Below, piece by piece: positions 21,884-36,700 of a stretch of 64,000 nt of DNA; positions within the stretch are counted from its first letter, which is position 1, and each line of letters opens with the position of its first letter. Origin of the DNA: Hydractinia symbiolongicarpus. Its lineage: Eukaryota > Cnidaria > Hydrozoa > Anthoathecata > Hydractiniidae. Location of the stretch: assembly GCF_029227915.1 (NCBI RefSeq), contig NC_079875.1, positions 20,579,001-20,643,000 on the forward strand, written 5' to 3'. A model generated the notes under the pieces. It had not been told where the DNA came from, did no database searches, and saw only the letters and a list, made by a program, of their open reading frames with translations. Position numbers and translations under genes: made by a program.

Positions 21884-24800
21884 GCTAAGGAGAACCACTT
21901 GGGACGTTTTAGTGCATTGGGACTAGAACGACTAGTCCAATGGTAACCGGCACAGGCAGCTAAAACCGCGTGATTAAAGTGTGCGGCCTTTATTAGACTG
22001 AAAAAGGCCATATTACAGTCGTTATAGGGCTGTGCACGTAATTAAGAGAGTTCTAAAGCCACAAAGCTAAGGAAAACCACTTGGAACGTTGTAGTGCATT
22101 GAGACTGGAAGGAATAGTCCAATGGTAACCTGCGCAGGCTGATGGAACCACGTGATTTACGTGTGAGGCCTTTATTAGACTGCAAAAGGTCATATAACAG
22201 CATTTATAGGACTGTGCACGTAGTTAAGAGTGTTCTAAAGCGACGGCCATAATGAAAACGACTTGGAACGTTGTAGCGCAATGAGACTGGAACGACTAGT
22301 CCAATGGTAACCTGCAAAAGCAGCTAATACCGCGTGAATAAAGTGTGCGGCGTTTATTAGACTGCAAAAGGCCATATTAAGGTCTTTATAGGACTGTGCA
22401 TGTAGTTAAGAGTGTTCTAAGGCCACGGGGCTAAGGAGAACTACTTGGAACGTTGTAGTGCATTGAGACTGGAAGGAATATTTCAATGGTAACCTGCGCA
22501 GGCAGAGGGAGCCACGCGGTTTACGTGTGAGGCCTTCATTACACTGCAAAAGGCCATATTACAGCCTTTATAGGACGATACACGTAGTTAAGAGTGTTCT
22601 AAGGCCACGGCGCTAAGGAGAACTACTTGGAACGTTGTATGGCAATGGGACTGGAAGGAATAGTCCAATGGTAAGCTGCGCAGGCAGATGAAACCACGTG
22701 AATAAAGTTTGCGGCCTTTATTAGACTGCAAAAGGCCATATTGCGGTCGTTATTGGGCTGTGCACGTAATTAAGAGAGTTCTAAAGCCACGGCGCTAAGG
22801 AGAACCACATGGAACGCTGTAGGGCATTGAGACTGGAAGGAATAGTCCAATGGTAAGCTGCACAGGCTGATGGAACCACGTGATTTACGTGTGAGGCCTT
22901 TATTAGACTGCAAAAGGTCATATAACAGCATTTATAGGACTGTGCACGTAGTTAAGAGTGTTCTAAGGCAACGGAGCTATTGAAAACGACTTGGGACGTT
23001 GAATTGCATTGAGACTGGAACAACTAGACCAATGGTAACCTTCAAAAGCAGCTAAAACCGCGTGATTAAAGTGTGCGGCCTTTGTTAGATTGCAAAAGGC
23101 CATATTAGGGTTTTTAAAGGACTGTGCACGTAGTTAAGATTGTTCTAAGGCCACGGTATTAATGAAAACGACTTGGGATGTTGTAGCGCATTGAGACTGG
23201 AACGACTAGTCCAATGGTAACCGGCACAGGCAGCTAAAACCGCGTGATTAAAGTGTGCGGCCTTTATGAGCCTGCAAAAGGCTATATTACGGTCTTTATA
23301 GGACGATGCACGTAGTTAAGAGTGTTCTAAAGCAACGGCGCTAAGGAAAACGACTTGGGACGTTGTGGCACATTGAGACTGGAACGACTAGTCGGATGGT
23401 AATCGACGCAGGCAGCTGAAACCGCTTGATATACGTGTGCGGCCTTTATTGGACTGCAAAAGGCCATATTAAGGTCTTTATAGGACTGTGCACGTAGTTA
23501 AGAGTGTTCTAAGGCCACGGGGCTAAGGAGAACGACTTGGGACGTTGTGGCACATTGAGAATGGAAGGACTAGTCCAATGGTAAGCTGCGCAGACAGAGG
23601 GAACCACGTGATTTACGTGTGAGGCCTTCATTACACTGCAAAAGGCCATATTACAGCCTTTATAGGACGATACACGTAATTAAGAGTTTTAAAGCCACGG
23701 CGCTAAGGAGAACCACTTGGAACGTTGTAGTGCATCAAGACTGGAAGGTATAGTCCAATGGTAAGCTGCGCAGGCAGATGAAACCACGTGAATAAAGTTT
23801 GCGGCCTTTATTAGACTGCAAAAGGCCATATTGCGGTCGTTATTGGGCTGTGCACGTAATTAAGAGAGTTCTAAAGCCACGGCGCTAAGGAGAACCACAT
23901 GGAACGCTGTAGGGCATTGAGACTGGAAGGAATAGTCCAATGGTAAGCTGCACAGGCAGATGAAACCACGTGATTTACGTGTGAGGCCTTTATTAGAATG
24001 CAAAAGGCCATATTACAGCCTTTATAGGATGTTGCACGTAGTTAAGAGTGTTCTATGGCCACGGCGCTAAGGAGAACTACTTGGAACGTTGTTGTGCATT
24101 GAGACTGGAAGGAATAGTCCAATGGTAACCTGCGCAGGCTGATGGAACCACGTGATTTACGTGTGAGGCCTTTATTAGACTGCAAAAGGTCATATAACAG
24201 CATTTATAGGACTGTGCACGTAGTTAAGAGTGTTCTAAGGCAACGGAGCTATTGAAAACGACTTGGGACGTTGAATTGCATTGAGACTGGAACAACTAGA
24301 CCAATGGTAACCTGCAAAAGCAGCTAAAACCGCGTGATTAAAGTGTGCGGCCTTTGTTAGATTGCAAAAGGCCATATTAGGGTCTTTAAAGGACTGTGCA
24401 CGTAGTTAAGATTGTTCTAAGGCCACGGTATTAATGAAAACGACTTGGGATGTTGTAGCGCATTGAGACTGGAACGACTAGTCCAATGGTAACCGGCACA
24501 GGCAGCTAAAACCGCGTGATTAAAGTGTGCGGCCTTTATGAGCCTGCAAAAGGCTATATTACGGTCTTTATAGGACATTGCACGTAGTTAAGAGTGTTCT
24601 AAAGCAACGGCGCTAAGGAAAACGACTTGGGACGTTGTGGCACATTGAGACTGGAACGACTAGTCGGATGGTAATCGACGCAGGCAGCTGAAACCGCTTG
24701 ATATACGTGTGCGGCCTTTATTGGACTGCAAAAGGCCATATTACGGTCTTTATAGGACTCTGCCCGTAGTTAAGAGTGTTCTAAGGCCACGGCGCTAAGA

Positions 24801-25620
24801 AAAACCACTTAAAACGTTGTGGTGCAATGAGACTGGAAGGAATAGTCCAATGGTAACCTGCGCAGGCAGATGGAACCACGTGATTTACGTGTGAGGCATT
24901 TATTAGACTGCAAAAGGTCATATAACAACATTTATAGGACTGTGCACGTAGTTAAGAGTGTTCTAAGGCGACGGAGCTATTGAAAACGACTTGGGACGTT
25001 TTATAGCATTGAGACTTGAACAACTAGTCCAATGGTAACCGGCGAAAGCAGCTAAAACCGCGTGATTAAAGTGTGCGGCCTTTATTAGACTGCAAAAGGC
25101 CATATTAAGGTCTTTATAGGACTGTGCACGTAGTTAAGAGTGTTCTAAGGCCACGGGGCTAAGGAGAACGACTTGGGACGTTGTGGCACATTGAGAATGG
25201 AAGGACTAGTCCAATTGAAACCTGCGCAGACAGGTGTAACCACGTGATTTACGTGTGAGGCTTTTATTAGACTGCAAAAGGCCATATTACAGCCTTTATA
25301 GGACGATACACGTAGTTAAGAGTGTTCTAAGGCGACGGAGCTAATGAAAACGACTTAGGACGTTTTATCGCATTGAGACTGGAACGACTAGTCCAATGGT
25401 AACCGGCGAAAGCAGCTACAACCGCGTGATTAAAGTGTGCGGCCTTTATTAGACTGCAAAAGGCCATATTAAGGTCTTTATAGGACTGTGCACGAAATTA
25501 AGAGTGTTCTAAGGCCACGGGCTAAGGAGAACGACTTGGGACGTTGTGGCACATTGAGAATAGAAGAACTAGTCCAATTGAAACCTGCGCAGACAGGTGT
25601 AACCACGTGATTTACGTGTG
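21884..25620. repeat. Mosaic segment with a 6/7-monomer partial repeat
   Basis: About 20 monomers. The AATAAAGTTTGCGG and TATTGGGCTG tags at 22691 and 22750 return 1090 bp later (6 x 182 minus 2, the 2 lost at TTAAGAGTTTTAAAGCC). From about 22861 the match shifts to offset 1272, so the second copy holds one extra monomer, up to about 23470/24742. New right-half variants start here: GGGATGTTGTAGCGC, TTATGAGCCTGC, AGTCGGATGGTAATCG and CTCTGCCCGTAG. No gene-like content was seen. Confidence 0.7.
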
Positions 25621-28600
25621 AGGCCTTTATTAGACTGCAAAAGGCCATATTACAGCCTTTATAGGACTGTGCACGTAGTTAAGATTGTTCTAAGGCGACG
25701 GTATTAATGAAAACGACTTGGGATGTTGTAGCGCATTGAGACTGGAACGACTAGTCCAATGGTAACCTGCGCAGGCAGATGGAACCACGTGATTTACGTG
25801 TGAGGCCTTTATTAGAATGCAAAAGGTCATATATAACAGCATCTATAGGGCTGTGCACGTAGTTAAGAGTGTTCTAAGGCGACGGAGCTGTTGAAAACGA
25901 CTTGGGACGTTGAATTGCATTGAGACTGGAACGACTAGTCCAATGGTAACCTGCAAAAGCAGCTAAAACCGCGTGATTAAAGTGTGCGGCCTTTGTTAGA
26001 TTGCAAAAGGCCATATTAGTGTCTTTAAAGGACTGTGCACGTAGTTAAGATTGTTCTAAGGCCACGGTATTAATGAAAACGACTTGGGATGTTGTAGCGC
26101 ATTGAGACTGGAACGACTAGTCCAATGGTAACCGGCACAGGCAGCTAAAACCGCGTGATTAAAGTGTGCGGCCTTTATGAGCCTGCAAAAGGCTATATTA
26201 CGGTCTTTATAGGACGATGCACGTAGTTAAGAGTGTTCTAAAGCGACGGCGCTAAGGAAAACGACTTGGGACGTTGTGGCACATTGAGACTGGAACGACT
26301 AGTCGGATGGTAATCGACGCAGGCAGCTGAAACCGCTTGATATACGTGTGCGGCCTTTATTGGACTGCAAAAGGCCATATTACGGTCTTTATAGGACTCT
26401 GCCCGTAGTTAAGAGTGTTCTAAGGCCACGGCGCTAAGAAAAACCACTTAAAACGTTGTGGTGCAATGAGACTGGAAGGAATAGTCCAATGGTAACCTGC
26501 GCAGGCAGATGGAACCACGTGATTTACGTGTGAGGCATTTATTAGACTGCAAAAGATCATATAACAGCATTTATAGGACTGTGCACGTAGTTAAGAGTGT
26601 TCTAAGGCGACGGAGCTATTGAAAACGACTTGGGACGTTTTATAGCATTGAGACTTGAACAACTAGTCCAATGGTAACCGGCAAAAGCAGCTAAAACCGC
26701 GTGATTAAAGTGTGCGGCCTTTATTAGACTGCAAAAGGCCATATTAAGGTCTTTATAGGACTGTGCACGTAGTTAAGAGTGTTCTAAGGCCACGGGGCTA
26801 AGGAGAACGACTTGGGACGTTGTGGCACATTGAGAATGGAAGGACTAGTCCAATTGAAACCTGCGCAGACAGGTGTAACCACGTGATTTACGTGTGAGGC
26901 TTTTATTAGACTGCAAAAGGCCATATTACAGCCTTTATAGGACTGTGCACGTAGTTAAGAGTGTTCTAAGGCGACGGAGCTAATGAAAACGACTTAGGAC
27001 GTTTTATCGCATTGAGACTGGAACGACTAGTCCAATGGTAACCTGCAAAAGCAGCTAAAACCGCGTGATTAAAGTGTGCGGCCTTTGTTAGACTGCAAAA
27101 GGCCATATTAGGGTCTTTAAAGGACTGTGCACGTAGTTAAGATTGTTCTAAGGCCACGGCGTTAAGGAGAACCACTTGGAACGTTGTAGTGCATCAAGAC
27201 TGGAAGGTATAGTCCAATGGTAAGCTGCGCAGGCAGAGGGAACCACGTGATTTACGTGTGAGGCCTTCATTACACTGCAAAAGGCCATATTACAGCCTTT
27301 ATAGGACGATACACGTAATTAAGAGAGTTTTAAAGCCACGGCGCTAAGGAGAACCACTTGGAACGCTGTAGGGCATTGAAACTGGAAGGAATAGTCCAAT
27401 GGTAAGCTGCGCAGGCAGATGAAACCACGTGATTAAAGTTTGCGGCCTTTATTAGACTGCAAAAGGCCATATTGCGGTCGTTATAGGGCTGTGCACGTAA
27501 TTAAGAGAGTTCTAAAGCCACGGCGCTAAGGAGAACCACATGGAACGCTGTAGGGCATTGAGACTGGAAGGAATAGTCCAATGGTAAGCTGCGCAGGCAG
27601 ATGAAACCACGTGATTTACGTGTGAGGCCTTCATTAGAATGCAAAAGGCCATATTACAGCCTTTATAGGATGTTGCACGTAGTTAAGAGTGTTCTATGGC
27701 CACGGCGCTAAGGAGAACTACTTGGAACGTTGTTGTGCATTGAGACTGGAAGGAATAGTCCAATGGTAACCTGCGCAGGCAGATGGAACCACGTGATTTA
27801 CGTGTGAGGCCTTTATTAGACTGCAAAAGGTCATATAACAGCATTTATAGGATTGTGCACGTAGTTAAGAGTGTTCTAAGGCGACGGAGCTATTGAAAAC
27901 GACTTGGGACGTTGAATTGCATTGAGACTGGAACAACTAGACCAATGGTAACCTGCAAAAGCAGCTAAAACCGCGTGATTAAAGTGTGCGGCCTTTGTTA
28001 GACTGTAAAAGGCCATATTAGGGTCTTTAAAGGACTGTGCACGTAGTTAAGATTGTTCTAAGGCCACGGCGTTAAGGAGAACCACTTGGAACGTTGTAGT
28101 GCATCAAAACTGGAAGGTATAGTCCAATGGTAAGCTGTGCAGGCAGAGGGAACCATGTGATTTACGTGTGAGGCCTTCATTACACTGCAAAAGGCCATAT
28201 TACAGCCTTTATAGGACGATACACGTAATTAAGAGAGTTTTAAAGCCAAGGCGCTAAGGAGAACCACTTGGAACGCTGTAAGGCATTGAGACTGGTAGGA
28301 ATAGTCCAATGGTAAGCTGCGCAGGCAGATGAAACCACGTGATTTACGTGTGAGGCCTTTATTAGACTGCAAAAGGCCATATTAGGGTCTTTAAAGGACT
28401 GTGCACGTAGTTAAGATTGTTCTAAGGCCACGGTATTAATGAAAACGACTTGGGATGTTGTAGCGCATTGAGACTGGAACGACTAGTCCAATGGTAACCG
28501 GCACAGGCAGCTAAAACCGCGTGATTAAAGTGTGCCGCCTTTATGAGCCTGCAAAAGGCTATATTACGGTCTTTATAGGACGATGCACGTAGTTAAGAGT

Positions 28601-28720
28601 GATCTAAAGCAACGGCGCTAAGGAAAACGACTTGGGACGTTGTGGTACAGTGAGACTGGAACGACTATTCGGATGGTAATCGACGCAGGCAGCTGAAACC
28701 GCTTGATATACGTGTGCGGC
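25621..28720. repeat. 21-monomer repeat (offset 3826), copy 1
   Basis: Matches 29447-32546 at a constant offset of 3826 bp, which is 21 x 182 plus 4. The 4 comes from two monomers with CATATATAACAGC instead of CATATAACAGC in the interval. Landmarks such as TTTTATAGCATTGAGA (26638, 30464), GGATTGTGCACG and AACCATGTGATTTACG are paired at this distance. Confidence 0.8.
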
Positions 28721-30184
28721 CTTTATTAGACTGCAAAAGGCCATATTACAGCCTTTATAGGACTGTGCACGTAGTTAAGATTGTTCTAAGGCGACGGTAT
28801 TAATGAAAACGACTTGGGATGTTGTAGCGCATTGAGACTGGAACGACTAGTCCAATGGTAACCTGCGCAGGCAGATGGAACCACGTGATTTACGTGTGAG
28901 GCCTTTATTAGACTGCAAAAGGTCATATATAACAGCATCTATAGGGCTGTGCACGTAGTTAAGAGTGTTCTAAGGCGACGGAGCTGTTGAAAACGACTTG
29001 AGACGTTGAATTGCATTGAGACTGGAACGACTAGTCCAATGGTAACCTGCAAAAGCAGCTAAAACCGCGTGATTAAAGTGTGCGGCCTTTGTTAGATTGC
29101 AAAAGGCCATATTAGTGTCTTTAAAGGACTGTGCACGTAGTTAAGATTGTTCTAAGGCGACGGTATTAATGAAAACGACTTGGGATGTTGTAGCGCATTG
29201 AGACTGGAACGACTAGTCCAATGGTAACCGGCACAGGCAGCTAAAACCGCGTGATTAAAGTGTGCCGCCTTTATGAGCCTGCAAAAGGCTATATTACGGT
29301 CTTTATAGGACGATGCACGTAGTTAAGAGTGATCTAAAGCAACGGCGCTAAGGAAAACGACTTGGGACGTTGTGGCACATTGAGACTGGAACGACTAGTC
29401 GGATGGTAATCGACGCAGGCAGCTGAAACCGCTTGATATACGTGTGCGGCCTTTATTAGACTGCAAAAGGCCATATTACAGCCTTTATAGGACTGTGCAC
29501 GTAGTTAAGATTGTTCTAAGGCGACGGTATTAATGAAAACGACTTGGGATGTTGTAGCGCATTGAGACTGGAACGACTAGTCCAATGGTAACCTGCGCAG
29601 GCAGATGGAACCACATGATTTACGTGTGAGGCCTTTATTAGACTGCAAAAGGTCATATATAACAGCATCTATAGGGCTGTGCACGTAGTTAAGAGTGTTC
29701 TAAGGCGACGGAGCTGTTGAAAACGACTTGGGACGTTGAATTGCATTGAGACTGGAACGACTAGTCCAATGGTAACCTGCAAAAGCAGCTAAAACCGCGT
29801 GATTAAAGTGTGCGGCCTTTGTTAGATTGCAAAAGGCCATATTAGTGTCTTTAAAGGACTGTGCACGTAGTTAAGATTGTTCTAAGGCCACGGTATTAAT
29901 GAAAACGACTTGGGATGTTGTAGCGCATTGAGACTGGAACGACTAGTCCAATGGTAACCGGCACAGGCAGCTAAAACCGCGTGATTAAAGTGTGCGGCCT
30001 TTATGAGCCTGCAAAAGGCTATATTACGGTCTTTATAGGACGATGCACGTAGTTAAGAGTGTTCTAAAGCGACGGCGCTAAGGAAAACGACTTGGGACGT
30101 TGTGGCACATTGAGACTGGAACGACTAGTCGGATGGTAATCGACGCAGGCAGCTGAAACCGCTTGATATACGTGTGCGGCCTTT
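28362..30184. repeat. 4-monomer tandem repeat of 730 bp, about 2.5 copies
   Basis: CGGTATTAATGAAAACGAC recurs at about 28431, 29161 and 29891, spaced 730 bp. 730 is 4 x 182 plus 2, the 2 coming from CATATATAACAGC. The first two copies share private variants (GTGTGCCGCC, GAGTGATCTAAAGC) that the third partial copy lacks, so the first pair is the younger duplication. Confidence 0.8.
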
Positions 30185-32546
30185 ATTGAACTGCAAAAGG
30201 CCATATTACGGTCTTTATAGGACTCTGCCCGTAGTTAAGAGTGTTCTAAGGCCACGGCGCTAAGAAAAACCACTTAAAACGTTGTGGTGCAATGAGACTG
30301 GAAGGAATAGTCCAATGGTAACCTGCGCAGGCAGATGGAACCACGTGATTTACGTGTGAGGCATTTATTAGACTGCAAAAGATCATATAACAGCATTTAT
30401 AGGACTGTGCACGTAGTTAAGAGTGTTCTAAGGCGACGGAGCTATTGAAAACGACTTGGGACGTTTTATAGCATTGAGAATTGAACAACTAGTCCAATGG
30501 TAACCGGCGAAAGCAGCTAAAACCGCGTGATTAAAGTGTGCGGACTTTATTAGACTGCAAAAGGCCATATTAAGGTCTTTATAGGACTGTGCACGTAGTT
30601 AAGAGTGTTCTAAGGCCACGGGGCTAAGGAGAACGACTTGGGACGTTGTGGCACATTGAGAATGGAAGGACTAGTCCAATTGAAACCTGCGCAGACAGGT
30701 GTAACCACGTGATTTACGTGTGAGGCTTTTATTAGACTGCAAAAGGCCATATTACAGCCTTTATAGGACTGTGCACGTAGTTAAGAGTGTTCTAAGGCGA
30801 CGGAGCTAATGAAAACGACTTAGGACGTTTTATCGCATTGAGACTGGAACGACTAGTCCAATGGTAACCTGCAAAAGCAGCTAAAACCGCGTGATTAAAG
30901 TGTGCGGCCTTTGTTAGACTGCAAAAGGCCATATTAGGGTCTTTAAAGGACTGTGCACGTAGTTAAGATTGTTCTAAGGCCACGGCGTTAAGGAGAACCA
31001 CTTGGAACGTTGTAGTGCATCAAGACTGGAAGGTATAGTCCAATGGTAAGCTGCGCAGGCAGAAGGAACCACGTGATTTACGTGTGAGGCCTTCATTACA
31101 CTGCAAAAGGCCATATTACAGCCTTTATAGGACGATACACGTAATTAAGAGAGTTTTAAAGCCACGGCGCTAAGGAGAACCACTTGGAACGCTGTAGGGC
31201 ATTGAAACTGGAAGGAATAGTCCAATGGTAAGCTGCGCAGGCAGATGAAACCACGTGATTAAAGTTTGCGGCCTTTATTAGACTGCAAAAGGCCATATTG
31301 CGGTCGTTATAGGGCTGTGCACGTAATTAAGAGAGTTCTAAAGCCACGGCGCTAAGGAGAACCACATGGAACGCTGTAGGGCATTGAGACTGGAAGGAAT
31401 AGTCCAATGGTAAGCTGCGCAGGCAGATGAAACCACGTGATTTACGTGTGAGGCCTTCATTAGAATGCAAAAGGCCATATTACAGCCTTTATAGGATGTT
31501 GCACGTAGTTAAGAGTGTTCTATGGCCACGGCGCTAAGGAGAACTACTTGGAACGTTGTTGTGCATTGAGACTGGAAGGAATAGTCCAATGGTAACCTGC
31601 GCAGGCAGATGGAACCACGTGATTTACGTGTGAGGCCTTTATTAGACTGCAAAAGGTCATATAACAGCATTTATAGGATTGTGCACGTAGTTAAGAGTGT
31701 TCTAAGGCGACGGAGCTATTGAAAACGACTTGGGACGTTGAATTGCATTGAGACTGGAACAACTAGACCAATGGTAACCTGCAAAAGCAGCTAAAACCGC
31801 GTGATTAAAGTGTGCGGCCTTTGTTAGACTGTAAAAGGCCATATTAGGGTCTTTAAAGGACTGTGCACGTAGTTAAGATTGTTCTAAGGCCACGGCGTTA
31901 AGGAGAACCACTTGGAACGTTGTAGTGCATCAAAACTGGAAGGTATAGTCCAATGGTAAGCTGTGCAGGCAGAGGGAACCATGTGATTTACGTGTGAGGC
32001 CTTCATTACACTGCAAAAGGCCATATTACAGCCTTTATAGGACGATACACGTAATTAAGAGAGTTTTAAAGCCAAGGCGCTAAGGAGAACCACTTGGAAC
32101 GCTGTAAGGCATTGAGACTGGAAGGAATAGTCCAATGGTAAGCTGCGCAGGCAGATGAAACCACGTGATTTACGTGTGAGGCCTTTATTAGACTGCAAAA
32201 GGCCATATTAGGGTCTTTAAAGGACTGTGCACGTAGTTAAGATTGTTCTAAGGCCACGGTATTAATGAAAACGACTTGGGATGTTGTAGCGCATTGAGAC
32301 TGGAACGACTAGTCCAATGGTAACCGGCACAGGCAGCTAAAACCGCGTGATTAAAGTGTGCCGCCTTTATGAGCCTGCAAAAGGCTATATTACGGTCTTT
32401 ATAGGACGATGCACGTAGTTAAGAGTGATCTAAAGCAACGGCGCTAAGGAAAACGACTTGGGACGTTGTGGCACATTGAGACTGGAACGACTAGTCGGAT
32501 GGTAATCGACGCAGGCAGCTGAAACCGCTTGATATACGTGTGCGGC
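29447..32546. repeat. 21-monomer repeat (offset 3826), copy 2
   Basis: Second copy of the 25621-28720 segment. The match ends where copy 1 reads TTTATTAGACTGC and copy 2 reads TTTATTGGACTGC (28720 versus 32546). Part of it was then carried into the next duplication. Confidence 0.78.
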
Positions 32547-33764
32547 CTTTATTGGACTGCAAAAGGCCATATTACGGTCTTTATAGGACTCTGCCCGTAG
32601 TTAAGAGTGTTCTAAGGCCACGGCGCTAAGGAGAACCACTTAAAACGTTGTGGTGCAATGAGACTGGAAGGAATAGTCCAATGGTAACCTGCGCAGGCAG
32701 ATGGAACCACGTGAATTACGTGTGAGGCATTTACACGGCAGGTCATATAACAGCATTTATAGGACTGTGCACGTAGTTAAGAGTGTTCTAAGGCAACGGA
32801 GCTATTGAAAACGACTTGGGACGTTTTATCGCATTGAGACTGGAACAACTAGTCCAATGGTAACCGGCGAAAGCAGATAAAACCGCGTGATTAAAGTGTG
32901 CGGCCTTTATTAGACTGCAAAAGGCCATATTAAGGTCTTTATAGGACTGTGCACGTAGTTAAGAGTGTTCTAAGGCCACGGGGCTAAGGAGAAGGACTTT
33001 GGACGTTGTGGCACATTGAGAATGGAAGGACTAGTCCAATTGAAACCTGCGCAGACAGGTGTAACCACGTGATTTACGTGTGAGGCTTTTATTAGACTGC
33101 AAAAGGCCATATTACAGCCTTTATAGGACTGTGCACGTAGTTAAGAGTGTTCTAAGGCAACGGAGCTAATGAAAACGACTTAGGACGTTTTATCGCATTG
33201 AGACTGGAACGACTAGTCCAATGGTAACCGGCGAAAGCAGCTACAACCGCGTGATGAAAGTGTGCGGCCTTTATTAGACTGCAAAAGGCCATATTACAGC
33301 CTTTATAGGACTGTGCACGTAGTTAAGAGTGTTCTAAGGCGACGGTATTAATGAAAACGACTTGGGATGTTGTAGCGCATTGAGACTGGAACGACTAGTC
33401 CAATGGTAACCGGCACAGGCAGCTTAACCCGCGTGATTAAAGTGTGCGGCCTTTATTGGACTGCAAAAGGCCATATTACGGTCTTTATAGGACTCTGCCC
33501 GTAGTTAAGAGTGTTCTAAGGCCACGGCGCTAAGGAGAACCACTTAGAACGTTGTGGTGCAATGAGACTGGAAGGAATAGTTCAATGGTAACCTGCGCAG
33601 GCAGATGGAACCACGTGATTTACGTGTGAGGCCTTTATTACACTGCATAAGGCCATATTACAGCCTTTATAGGACGATGCACGTAGTTAAGAGTGTTCTA
33701 AGGCGACGGAGCTAATGAAAACGACTTAGGACGTTTTATCGCATTGAGACTGGAACGACTAGTC
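30490..33764. repeat. 18-monomer 3270-bp unit, copy 1
   Basis: Matches 33765-37034 at offset 3270, which is 18 x 182 minus 6. The 6-bp loss is visible in the monomer reading GAGGCATTTACACGGCAGG (tag TTACACGGCA at 32731 and 36001). Substitutions seen between copies include A at 31064 versus G at 34334, and T at 33000 versus G at 36270. Edge positions are uncertain by about 20 bp because the junction lies in shared sequence. Confidence 0.85.
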
Positions 33765-36700
33765 CAATGGTAACCGGCGAAAGCAGCTAAAACCGCGTGA
33801 TTAAAGTGTGCGGACTTTATTAGACTGCAAAAGGCCATATTAAGGTCTTTATAGGACTGTGCACGTAGTTAAGAGTGTTCTAAGGCCACGGGGCTAAGGA
33901 GAACGACTTGGGACGTTGTGGCACATTGAGAATGGAAGGACTAGTCCAATTGAAACCTGCGCAGACAGGTGTAACCACGTGATTTACGTGTGAGGCTTTT
34001 ATTAGACTGCAAAAGGCCATATTACAGCCTTTATAGGACTGTGCACGTAGTTAAGAGTGTTCTAAGGCGACGGAGCTAATGAAAACGACTTAGGACGTTT
34101 TATCGCATTGAGACTGGAACGACTAGTCCAATGGTAACCTGCAAAAGCAGCTAAAACCGCGTGATTAAAGTGTGCGGCCTTTGTTAGACTGCAAAAGGCC
34201 ATATTAGGGTCTTTAAAGGACTGTGCACGTAGTTAAGATTGTTCTAAGGCCACGGCGTTAAGGAGAACCACTTGGAACGTTGTAGTGCATCAAGACTGGA
34301 AGGTATAGTCCAATGGTAAGCTGCGCAGGCAGAGGGAACCACGTGATTTACGTGTGAGGCCTTCATTACACTGCAAAAGGCCATATTACAGCCTTTATAG
34401 GACGATACACGTAATTAAGAGAGTTTTAAAGCCACGGCGCTAAGGAGAACCACTTGGAACGCTGTAGGGCATTGAAACTGGAAGGAATAGTCCAATGGTA
34501 AGCTGCGCAGGCAGATGAAACCACGTGATTAAAGTTTGCGGCCTTTATTAGACTGCAAAAGGCCATATTGCGGTCGTTATAGGGCTGTGCACGTAATTAA
34601 GAGAGTTCTAAAGCCACGGCGCTAAGGAGAACCACATGGAACGCTGTAGGGCATTGAGACTGGAAGGAATAGTCCAATGGTAAGCTGCGCAGGCAGATGA
34701 AACCACGTGATTTACGTGTGAGGCCTTCATTAGAATGCAAAAGGCCATATTACAGCCTTTATAGGATGTTGCACGTAGTTAAGAGTGTTCTATGGCCACG
34801 GCGCTAAGGAGAACTACTTGGAACGTTGTTGTGCATTGAGACTGGAAGGAATAGTCCAATGGTAACCTGCGCAGGCAGATGGAACCACGTGATTTACGTG
34901 TGAGGCCTTTATTAGACTGCAAAAGGTCATATAACAGCATTTATAGGATTGTGCACGTAGTTAAGAGTGTTCTAAGGCGACGGAGCTATTGAAAACGACT
35001 TGGGACGTTGAATTGCATTGAGACTGGAACAACTAGACCAATGGTAACCTGCAAAAGCAGCTAAAACCGCGTGATTAAAGTGTGCGGCCTTTGTTAGACT
35101 GTAAAAGGCCATATTAGGGTCTTTAAAGGACTGTGCACGTAGTTAAGATTGTTCTAAGGCCACGGCGTTAAGGAGAACCACTTGGAACGTTGTAGTGCAT
35201 CAAAACTGGAAGGTATAGTCCAATGGTAAGCTGTGCAGGCAGAGGGAACCATGTGATTTACGTGTGAGGCCTTCATTACACTGCAAAAGGCCATATTACA
35301 GCCTTTATAGGACGATACACGTAATTAAGAGAGTTTTAAAGCCAAGGCGCTAAGGAGAACCACTTGGAACGCTGTAAGGCATTGAGACTGGAAGGAATAG
35401 TCCAATGGTAAGCTGCGCAGGCAGATGAAACCACGTGATTTACGTGTGAGGCCTTTATTAGACTGCAAAAGGCCATATTAGGGTCTTTAAAGGACTGTGC
35501 ACGTAGTTAAGATTGTTCTAAGGCCACGGTATTAATGAAAACGACTTGGGATGTTGTAGCGCATTGAGACTGGAACGACTAGTCCAATGGTAACCGGCAC
35601 AGGCAGCTAAAACCGCGTGATTAAAGTGTGCCGCCTTTATGAGCCTGCAAAAGGCTATATTACGGTCTTTATAGGACGATGCACGTAGTTAAGAGTGATC
35701 TAAAGCAACGGCGCTAAGGAAAACGACTTGGGACGTTGTGGCACATTGAGACTGGAACGACTAGTCGGATGGTAATCGACGCAGGCAGCTGAAACCGCTT
35801 GATATACGTGTGCGGCCTTTATTGGACTGCAAAAGGCCATATTACGGTCTTTATAGGACTCTGCCCGTAGTTAAGAGTGTTCTAAGGCCACGGCGCTAAG
35901 GAGAACCACTTAAAACGTTGTGGTGCAATGAGACTGGAAGGAATAGTCCAATGGTAACCTGCGCAGGCAGATGGAACCACGTGAATTACGTGTGAGGCAT
36001 TTACACGGCAGGTCATATAACAGCATTTATAGGACTGTGCACGTAGTTAAGAGTGTTCTAAGGCAACGGAGCTATTGAAAACGACTTGGGACGTTTTATC
36101 GCATTGAGACTGGAACAACTAGTCCAATGGTAACCGGCGAAAGCAGATAAAACCGCGTGATTAAAGTGTGCGGCCTTTATTAGACTGCAAAAGGCCATAT
36201 TAAGGTCTTTATAGGACTGTGCACGTAGTTAAGAGTGTTCTAAGGCCACGGGGCTAAGGAGAAGGACTTGGGACGTTGTGGCACATTGAGAATGGAAGGA
36301 CTAGTCCAATTGAAACCTGCGCAGACAGGTGTAACCACGTGATTTACGTGTGAGGCTTTTATTAGACTGCAAAAGGCCATATTACAGCCTTTATAGGACT
36401 GTGCACGTAGTTAAGAGTGTTCTAAGGCAACGGAGCTAATGAAAACGACTTAGGACGTTTTATCGCATTGAGACTGGAACGACTAGTCCAATGGTAACCG
36501 GCGAAAGCAGCTACAACCGCGTGATGAAAGTGTGCGGCCTTTATTAGACTGCAAAAGGCCATATTACAGCCTTTATAGGACTGTGCACGTAGTTAAGAGT
36601 GTTCTAAGGCGACGGTATTAATGAAAACGACTTGGGATGTTGTAGCGCATTGAGACTGGAACGACTAGTCCAATGGTAACCGGCACAGGCAGCTTAACCC